A DNA stretch of 64,000 nucleotides, from contig NC_062247.1 in the NCBI RefSeq assembly GCF_905475465.1, forward strand, positions 8,370,001 to 8,434,000. The letters run 5' to 3'. Origin of the DNA: Pieris napi (taxonomy: Eukaryota; Arthropoda; Insecta; Lepidoptera; Pieridae). A model generated the notes under the pieces. It ran no database searches and had not been told where the DNA came from. It saw nothing but the letters and a program-made list of their open reading frames with translations. Positions within the stretch are counted from its first letter, which is position 1, and the number at the start of each line of letters is the position of its first letter. Shown piece by piece: positions 55,990 to 64,000 of the stretch. The translations under genes and the position numbers were made by a program.

Positions 55990-57540
55990 AAAAAAAATCA
56001 AGTATTACCTTTCCCTAATAAACTTCGATGTAACCTTTCTATGTAATAAAAAGCGCTGGATTAATACGAATAACAGAAAACAGAAAAAAATTAATGCATA
56101 ACCGGCACGTTACTCGGTTAAAATTAAATACAAAAAAAAACGATGTCTACATCTTTTGCATTGTTATAAATGGTCCAAGCAATGTCAAGTAATTACAAAT
56201 GAGATACGAACCTTAATATGTAACCATGCCACTTAAAAACTACGGCAGCCGAAAGTTGGAAACGGAGGCCATTTGTAATTTTCAATTTTATAATTTTATA
56301 GTAATCCCTTCCCTTCTGAGTATTATAGAATAGGTCAAGTAGATAGTGTATATGATACAGACTGCAGCATTTAGCAAGGATAATTGCTGTTAAGCAAGCT
56401 GTCATAGAGGATATGAATTTCATATAAATTAATATCATCATCATCATATGAATTTCATAGGAAGATATCTCTTTAAGAAATTAATTTTTAAATTATTACT
56501 ACTTCTATAAAAGAAAACGCTTAGTAAATATTTGTTTTAAGATCAAAGTGAAAAAATCGACTTAATTATTAAAATTTATTCCTTTAATTTTGGGGTAAAA
56601 GGAACTGTATCTTGACTTTTATGCAACAGGAAAAAATAATTATAACTTTTACTCTAGTCTTGTACTCTTTTATATAGGATAATGTACTGTGTTCAGTGTT
56701 GTGTTGTGTCAAATATGATAGTAAGAACTAAAATAGATCTGCACCCCAGCTCATCTTACTAAATTAAATATTAATGACAGCCCTATGTGCGATTGCGGAT
56801 ATGATGTAGGTGATTTAAATCACATCATATTTGTTTGTCCTCGACGCGACCGGTCGGCTCTTCTCGAAGGTCTCATTTCCCTTCCAATTCCTTTCCCTTC
56901 ATCCATATCATGTTTACTTTCAACATTGGACCCACTTGTATATAAACTTTTAGCAGCTTTTATTTTAAGTAATAATATAAAAATTTAGACAATATGAATG
57001 TAAATATATGTAAATATGTTTTCTTACACTCCTTTTTTATGTAGATTTATAAGAATTGATCTTTTATTTTGTAGATTAATTTTTTTCTATTCCTAAATTC
57101 CTTTATAGCCGATAATTTTATGTTTTTACCCGTTTCCCTGTTTTTGACCCTGGGCCACAATGCACAAACCGTGCGGGCCAATAATTAAAAAAAAAAAAAA
57201 AAAAAAACTAAAATAGACACCAGACAGTGACATATTTTATGAAAATTGAAAACTCGTACCCGTCCCGGACCCCGCGCCTCAAGTGCTTTTCAATGAATTT
57301 TCTTTAAGCAAACGGGGATTTTCAGTTTTCACTCCTATATCTTGACTGGGCGTTGTGATATAAAAAAAAATAAGAATGTGTTTTTATTTTTACATATCAT
57401 AAGTCATATATGATTTATATTATTTAATTAAGTTGAGTTTGATGAAGAATTGAATAAATAAGATGCAGTTATAATTATAAAGTTCCGTAAAAATTATTGT
57501 GATTGATTTTCCAAGAAGGTTGAGGCTCTGAAAACCAGTA
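55990..57540. promoter_or_regulatory. divergent upstream region of FAM120 and DIRAS
   Basis: The two genes start back to back, with 1.6 kb between their start codons. The FAM120 5' UTR intron begins at 55988. The only recognisable content is the truncated LINE at 56738-57205. A GC-richer patch at 57256-57290 lies about 250 bp upstream of the DIRAS ATG and may mark its promoter. No specific factor site can be claimed. Confidence 0.4.
56738..57205 (+). mobile_element. 5'-truncated copy of an I-like LINE
   Basis: Plus-strand copy of the ORF2 end and 3' UTR of a relative of the 23598-29159 element: CDCGYDVGDLNHIIFVCP and FILSNNIKI correspond to the zinc-finger-like tail there. The 3' UTR shares 'atgcacaaaccgtg' and ends in an A-run at about 57184-57207. 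AACTAAAATAGA is duplicated at 56726-56737 and 57206-57217, fixing both ends. The protein differs enough to be another subfamily. Confidence 0.88.
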
Positions 57541-60530
57541 ATGCCGGAGCAAAGTAACGATTACCGTGTCGTTGTTTTTGGAGCAGGAGGAGTGGGAAAA
57601 AGTTCACTCGTTTTACGTTTCGTTAAAGGTACCTTCCGTGAATCTTACATACCTACAATCGAAGACACATACAGACAGGTATGAAGTTCATAGTTAAATT
57701 TTGGAATGTTTAAATTTTCGTTATATATTTATTTATTCCCTTAACTATTAAAACGTTTTCATTAGACTTACTCTGCCAAAAGCAACTTGTACCATACTAG
57801 TGTTTTTCATTAGTATTTTTATAGATACTACCAGTTAAAAAAAAATACCAGTAAAACCTGTAAAACAATTCGCGCTTAGAATGAAAAGCTCAGTAATTGA
57901 ATATTAAAGATCATCAATAATAATTACGACACATAGTACACAATATTGTAACAAAAATAAATACTAAGTTATACTGAAACATTATTTTGTAAACATATTT
58001 TTCAATGAATGAAAAAAATTGGCTTATTAGTTTTTAATGTATAGCAATCTAGATAAAAATCATGAATCAATCAATTTCATGAATATAAATTACATTAAAG
58101 GGTAATATGAAATTGTGCCAAAATAATTTTGGCACAACATCAGCAGCTATGAAACTTCCATAAATAATAACTTGGGCAGACATTTGTCCTTCCTCCTGAG
58201 CCATATATGTACTTTGCTTTTCTCAATAATTAATTATTTTCATAATGCAGTGTAAACTTTTTATAACGACATTTGTTATAACGAATAAATAAAGAGTTTT
58301 ATTTATTTGGTTTAACCCAATACCCATACATTAATTCTTCTCTCCCTATAGCGAAACCTGTATTATAACGAATCATAATGATCGGTCACTGTATATTGAA
58401 TACAAAATGATCTTAGTTTCTAGTCTAGTAGTCTACTTTTCTCCATTCATATACAGAAATATTTATTATTTCTTAATTCAAAATTTTCAGTTTATTTAAA
58501 TACTTAAATTTCTCTACATTAAACTTATTTTAAATTAATAACTTTTCAGGTCATAAGCAGCAACAAAACAATATGTACTTTACAAATTACGGACACAACA
58601 GGCTCACACCAATTCCCAGCTATGCAGAGGTTGTCAATAAGCAAGGTACTTCTTTAATATCTAAACAATTCTTATTTATTTGGATAGGATTGTGCAAGCA
58701 CAATTTAAATACCAATGTTTGACTTTTTAATTAGTTTAGGTTCTAAATTAAATCTCATGTTAAGCTTCTTTGGCTTAAAGCTATTATAGAATTAATAAAG
58801 AAATATATCCTGCTATACATATATTTGTACATAGTGGTGCTAGAATTTGAGGTATTTAGAGGATTATATGTTTTCATTTTCTGTGTGATAATATTATGTC
58901 CTATTAATTTTAAAAAGTTCTGTAATACAGGATCAATGATAGTTATGGGACACTTATTAATTTCTATATCCTAGGCAAGTGATATGCCAATATCTAAACC
59001 AGGATCTGAAACATATTAAAGTTTAGGCGCGCATTTTTGGAATATTATAATTTTCACATTAATACAATTCAATAATAACCAATGTTTATAGTAGAAGCCA
59101 TTGTACTCAATAAAAGAATCAACCCATTTTACAGTTGAATGTAAACAAACAAAAAAGGGATGTTAACTAAAATTTAAAAAATAAAAGGAAATAGAATAAA
59201 TGTTTTATAAAATATATTTGCTTTTCACACTTTATTTTGTAATATTCATAAGTTCAAATTTGATGAATTTTTGAATGAGATAAAATGCCTCAGCTTGAAA
59301 GAGCTTACTTAGAGCAAAAACCCAAGTTAACACACATTAATCGAATACAAAAGCAACATTTACATATCATATTGCTTTTCTCAATATTAAGAACTGCAAT
59401 AAGCAACATATAACCATAGCAAATAAAATGTTAATTTTATCCTCCATATTATCAATTGCCGTCTAATTTTTTTTTGTATAATTTCAAACAAAATTAATTC
59501 TTTGTTACAGGGACATGCCTTCATACTTGTATACTCAGTAAGCAGTAGGCAGTCATTAGAAGAGTTAAAACCAATATGGCAAACAATAAGAGAGATAAAA
59601 GGTACCGATCTACCAAATATACCAGTGATGCTGGCAGGTAATAAGTGTGATGAGAGTCCCGAAATAAGAGAAGTGTCAGCAGCCGAGGGTCAAGCACAAG
59701 CACAAGCATGGGGTGTTTCGTTTATGGAGACCTCAGCGAAAACCAACCATAATGTTACACAGCTGTTTCAGGTAGATTAATATTTTTTACTTGATAATTT
59801 TTGAAACTACCCAACAACTATTCATTGCAGCAGCCTCAACAGCATGTATTTGTCTACTTTAAATTTCGAATCCAGTTCTCCAGTCCCAGTTCCATGAATA
59901 AACAGTTACTTTTTTTTTAATATTATGACAAACAGTTACTTAAAAGTTATTATGTATAATGTATAACTTTCCTCAATGACTGCACTATCCTCTATTTTGT
60001 CTATGTATCACAATCATTTGTCTATGTGTCATCTGTTTCATTCAGTTTTTATTAGATTTAAAGACAATAATCTTAAGGTTTTTCAAGCTTCGGTCATACA
60101 CACCATGTCCTAACAATAACAAATAATAAGAAATATGCAATCTGGCTTAGTACTTCGGAAGTTATGCGATACATTTACATCGAGCGCAAAAAATTAAATT
60201 GTCGAATCAAATGTCAAGTTGTTGATATTTTAATATTTATTACGCTCTTCGATAAAAGAAAATAAAAATCATTAAAATCGGTCTAGCCGTTTCGAGTCAT
60301 AAACGTTCTAACTATATGTATGTATAGGATCATCAAATTTTATCCACGAGAGTTGTAATTTAATACACCTTTTAATATAACGTAACTATTCACAGGAGTT
60401 GCTTAATATGGAGAAGAATAGAAACGTATCGCTACAAGTGGACGGCAAGGGGAAAAAGAAAAAAGAGAAAACTGTTAAAGATGGCGGCGAAGGATCAGCA
60501 AGTGGTAGAGAAAAATGCCTACTGATGTAG
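57541..60530 (+). CDS. DIRAS2: Di-Ras small GTPase, 4 exons
   Basis: A Ras-family GTPase of the Di-Ras branch, expected at the plasma membrane. Exons: 57541-57678, 58550-58645, 59511-59771, 60396-60530; all in phase 0, product 209 residues. Features: MPEQSNDYRVVVFGAGGVGK with the G1 P-loop; switch I ESYIPTIEDTYRQ; G3 DTTGSHQFPAMQRL; GHAFILVYSVSSRQSLEELK; G4 AGNKCDES; G5 FMETSAKTNHNV; a lysine-rich hypervariable tail (KGKKKKEK) and C-terminal CLLM, a CaaX prenylation box. G3 reads DTTGS, so Ras Gln61 is replaced by Ser, as is usual in Di-Ras and linked to low GTP hydrolysis. Human DIRAS1 and DIRAS2 are both close; the insect has one orthologue as far as can be told, so the symbol is approximate. 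Confidence 0.95.
58248..58391. mobile_element. pogo-like MITE in DIRAS intron 1
   Basis: Begins CAGTGTAAACTTTTTATAAC and ends near 'gatcggtcactg', with 'tataacga' repeats inside. It resembles the pogo/Tigger element at 20408-21128 in its CAG tip and 'tataacgac' block. TA flanks are not clear, so the limits are uncertain. Confidence 0.45.
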
Positions 60531-63500
60531 TTATATCATTTTCTTTAGTAGCAACATAGTGTGATACAAATTTAATATGTTTGAAATTTTATATGACATA
60601 ATGTTGCTGTGTCATTCTAGTCATTGTTTTAAAGCATTTAAATAAGTCATTATGCCTATTACATAATATATTATATATTTTGCTATATAAATTAACCTTA
60701 TTTACACTAGTTATTAACGATTTGAACGCAGTCGCGTTCGTTAGTGAAAATACAACGAAATCAAGTCTATAGGACTACTGTTAATTAATATATATGCTAT
60801 TTTTTTCTTTTTAAGTACCAAACCAATAGACAAGTGAAGAGTTTAACACTTGTCTATAATTTGATTGGCATTTTAGATATAGAGGATGGGCAGTTAAAAA
60901 CAACTATCCTGTTTTTTTACCTGGACTTAGATATAAAAAGATCGCATAAACTATAGACGCTTCTTTCGTTTATTTTTTAATTATTCGTTTTGAATTCGTT
61001 TGAATTGAATGTTCGTTGTGAATGTTTATAAAGTTACTTAAAGTTGACAGCTGACAATTGTCAGCTTCTCATCCTCTATGTTTATGATGAAACGAAAATA
61101 GGCTTTATATATGATCTCATTTTGTGCATTTTATTTTATAAATAAAATAAATCGTTCCTATGCGGCTATGTTGCTTGTATTTGCAGTACCAACGAATGAT
61201 CTGTCATTGTGAGTAAAATGTGCCAAAATACGTTTTTCACGTAAAAGTACCTTGATTTTTTTCTAGAACTGGGAGTGATACAAGGAAACGATGTCACTTC
61301 GAAAGGCCTTGTCTTCTATATGTACTCTGTATATATATAACCGTATATATTTTATTATGGGAAATATATTTAAATCGGACCCCACTGGCCTTCTTGCATG
61401 AATGCTAACTTAACAAAGTTAGGAGACTGAAGTACATTTCTCGTATACTCTCAGGTTTTATATTATTTTTATCATTAACAAAATATTTGAAGTCAAGTAA
61501 TTGTTGAAATTTTTCTGCATTACTACAGTAATAAGATTCGTTTATGAAGTTTGGTTCTAGATACTTTTCTCATTAAAATTCATCTAAGTTCGTAAAACAA
61601 CTCACAATGGCACGCGTATGATATTTTGACTATTTTAAAATAATAAATTTAGTGAATATAATGTAGCTATCGCTAGTCATTAGTGCACTTTATTTATATC
61701 GTTCACTAACATATCTAATTAGAATTGTCCATAAAAGTTTATCTAGTCGATTACAATAATTGTATCTCGGTCACAATATGTTTGCCTGTACACGGAAACG
61801 AAATATATGTAACGTTGATAAATGCGATTTGGGAAATGTCATAGACAATAGTATTACGCCGCCTTTCAATCGTGATGTTATACGTTACTGACGTATATAA
61901 ACTTAATAAGTAAAAGCGGCCACTGACGATACGTCCATTAATCCGAATGGAGTAGTCGTCGTCCAAAATCGTCCCATGAATGGTAAAAAAGTATTCCATT
62001 TGGATGGACGTCAGCCAGCTCTGGATTTCCAAAAGGATTGAAATCCATGCGTCCAGGCCAAATGGACGTCATCCGTGGCCGTCCGTCAATGGCAGAAACG
62101 TGCGCCACGCCATATGGAAGCAGTCCGAATTGTCCGTGAATGGGCGAAACGGCGTCCATTTTTTTGAGGTTTTTGTTTCAGTTTATGTTTTGATGTCGAT
62201 GGTGGTGCATGTGCTGTGTATTTGTCAAGCGTTATAATTTTCTTTTTATTATGTCTTTGCCCGCGCGTGACTTTGTGTTGGAAGTAATAGAAAAATATAA
62301 AAGTATTTCTATTTTTAAATAAATATATTTATATTATTAAATAAATAAAAGTATTTCTTTGTTTCAACCAATCCTTCATCCACCTTCTCTTAGGTTTTTT
62401 TTTGTCTTTTTAATAAAATACACACAACTGCTGCCACCAGTAAAGTATTGTTATCCATAGTATTATTTATTTCCGTTCCGTACGATTGCAAAGTTCGAAG
62501 TGACGCCATGCATCCAAATGGAAGTATCGTGAATGGTACCGTATCTCGATAAATTTCCATTTGGAGTGCATCCAAAAGGAAATCTACTAAATGGACGTAT
62601 CGTCAGTGGCCGACTTAATAAGGATTGTTAAGAAAGTATAATTATTAATATAATTTTTTTTATCGTAGTAAATTCAAGATTTTTCTTGTAAGCTAAATAA
62701 ACACACCGGTGTCTATGATTTGTCTATGTCCTAAAAATTATGTCTATCGCCAGGTATCATAGATATCTAGTTAAGTTATTGAGAAAACGTGATTTTGACA
62801 GTCATTAATTTAGATATAGGATACATATATGGACATAGTTTATGTTGTAACGTTCCCCCAATGGCAACATACTGTGACCGAGTAGTATGCGAATAGCGAG
62901 GTTATAGCCTTATAGGTATAGAGCCGTTGAAACGTGGGCGGCACAAAGGCATTTTTTTTTTGCATACCCACCTTTACGTACCCTTAGTTTTCTAAGTACG
63001 CAAGAATATTTCACTGATTTTTTCTAATATAATAAATTTAAATTCACACGCTTTTACATATATCAAAATATTGGTAAGTTTAAGTTCTTGAAATTATTAA
63101 ATTATTTTGAATGGGTGAAGAAATATATGCATATCGCATATGCAATATTTTTTTAAAGAAACGCCATTTTGATACTATTAATTTCGGGCATTTTAAACTA
63201 CTATTATAAAAAACGTTATAGTACTCCTACTAGTAGTTATAGTGGACCTCCGTCCACTATATATACAAATGTTAATAAATATGAGATAAGCTTCTTGCTC
63301 TAATTTTTTATGTGGCAACAATGTGTCGCGAGATTTACGCGCGTATTTTTTATTTATGGCAGATGACAGATCGAACCAACGTCGGTAAAGAATATATCAC
63401 AATAATCGTAGACCCTTAACTGATGCGATGAAATTCATTACTTAAATTTAAATTGATAGTATTTATTACTATTGAATCTTTTGACTTAAAGGTATTATGT

Positions 63501-64000
63501 ACGCGTGTGAATTTAAATGTTTAATTTTCTTAGTATTTGGGCACATGTTATAATTAAGATTATTATACATTTAACAAATTATTGTTACTATATTGTTGTA
63601 ACTGGACCAATGTTGTTTAAAGTTGTTTGATGTTTATTGGTAATCTTTGTTCTTTCAATCTTCTGCTGCTAGGCCTCTGACGGATTTCATTATGCGGTCG
63701 GTCTTCGCTAAGATTCTGCTGACTCATTTAGAAGGAATACAAGTCTGTGCTTGGCATAATAGACCGTACTTAAAGTAAACCCCGGACGATAAGTCGTTTA
63801 ATCTTAAAGTTGTTCTATGCGTTTTAAAATCGAACCCATTCAATACAAAATGCCTCTAACATATCTTCTAAATGAGTAGGCATTAACGAATTTTATTCTT
63901 AAAGATAATTTTTATCTCGTCTCCTGTAACAGTTTCAATCTCTTCTTAAACCTACAGATGTTCGAATGGAGAGCTGCTCACTTAACAACGCATTATTCGT
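60531..64000. other. intergenic region right of DIRAS
   Basis: The first about 600 bp probably hold the DIRAS 3' UTR (an AATAAA-rich block lies at 61138-61152). One Harbinger-like element lies at 61918-62611. Nothing else with coding or RNA-gene character was found to the end of the window. Confidence 0.5.
61918..62611 (-). mobile_element. Harbinger-like element, 694 bp, with decayed transposase start
   Basis: Ends GGCCACTGACGATACGTCCA and complement TGGACGTATCGTCAGTGGCC form a good inverted repeat. Several 'atggacgtc'-like motifs recur in the left third. On the minus strand MDNNTLLVAAVVCILLKRQ followed, after a shift in an A-run, by RRWMKDWLKQRNTF resembles the N-terminus of Harbinger transposases. 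Catalytic parts are missing. The flanks do not give a clear 3-bp duplication, so the superfamily rests on the peptide. Confidence 0.65.

Noticed and set aside
1..64000. Phage-defence, CRISPR or operon-type prokaryotic systems
   Set aside because: Nothing of the kind is present; the window is clearly animal nuclear DNA with introns, SINEs and LINEs.

Overview
This window is nuclear DNA from an insect, most likely a moth or butterfly. It is AT-rich, its genes are split by GT-AG introns, and it is dense in retroposon 3' ends, Helitron-like fragments, tRNA-derived SINEs and MITEs of kinds I recognise from Lepidoptera. Species was not determined. No prokaryotic gene, CRISPR array, rRNA gene or confident tRNA gene was found. 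Exon models were built by hand: reading frame and splice phase were carried through every junction and compared with remembered family features, with no database search.

Layout, left to right. 1-8979 is intergenic or intronic DNA with repeats only, except for a doubtful 3'-exon-like island near 2.1-2.2 kb. The first coding exon of a GIPC-type PDZ adaptor lies at 8980-9216 (minus). A GT31 beta-1,3-glycosyltransferase follows on the minus strand (10727-14533, five coding exons visible, start exon not found); an 832-bp foldback element sits in one of its introns. 14.6-20.2 kb is intergenic DNA with Harbinger-type elements. A small rhodanese gene (20297-22450, plus, 4 exons) converges on RpL37 (22703-23532, minus, 3 exons). 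A complete, apparently intact 5.56-kb non-LTR retrotransposon (two ORFs, poly(A) tail, 12-bp target duplication) ends about 35 bp upstream of the inferred RpL37 transcription start. After it come an hAT element with a perfect 8-bp duplication and a compact plus-strand trio: PSMG3 (32214-32627), GPN2 (starting only 2 nt after the PSMG3 stop) and SWI5 (33841-34056).

The largest gene is a FAM120 (constitutive coactivator of PPAR-gamma-like) orthologue on the minus strand, 37390-55919. I could assemble 18 coding exons with consistent phase (about 927 aa). Its introns hold a 1.44-kb foldback with arms of about 650 bp, a 5'-truncated L2/CR1-like retrotransposon with a long open RT reading frame, Helitron and SINE fragments, a MITE with a run of 25 G, and a string of short palindromes. 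Divergently placed is DIRAS (57541-60530, plus, 4 exons, 209 aa, CaaX end). From 60.5 kb to the end there is only intergenic DNA with one Harbinger-like element.

The genes do not form one pathway. They are ordinary housekeeping and signalling genes: proteasome assembly, a GPN-loop GTPase, recombination, ribosome, Ras-like signalling, RNA-binding scaffold and glycosylation. The unusual signals are structural: two long inverted repeats inside transcribed introns, a full-length LINE at a ribosomal protein gene start, a nearly overlapping pair of ORFs that looks dicistronic, and a full-size/deleted pair of one DNA element carrying a SANT/Myb-like reading frame.
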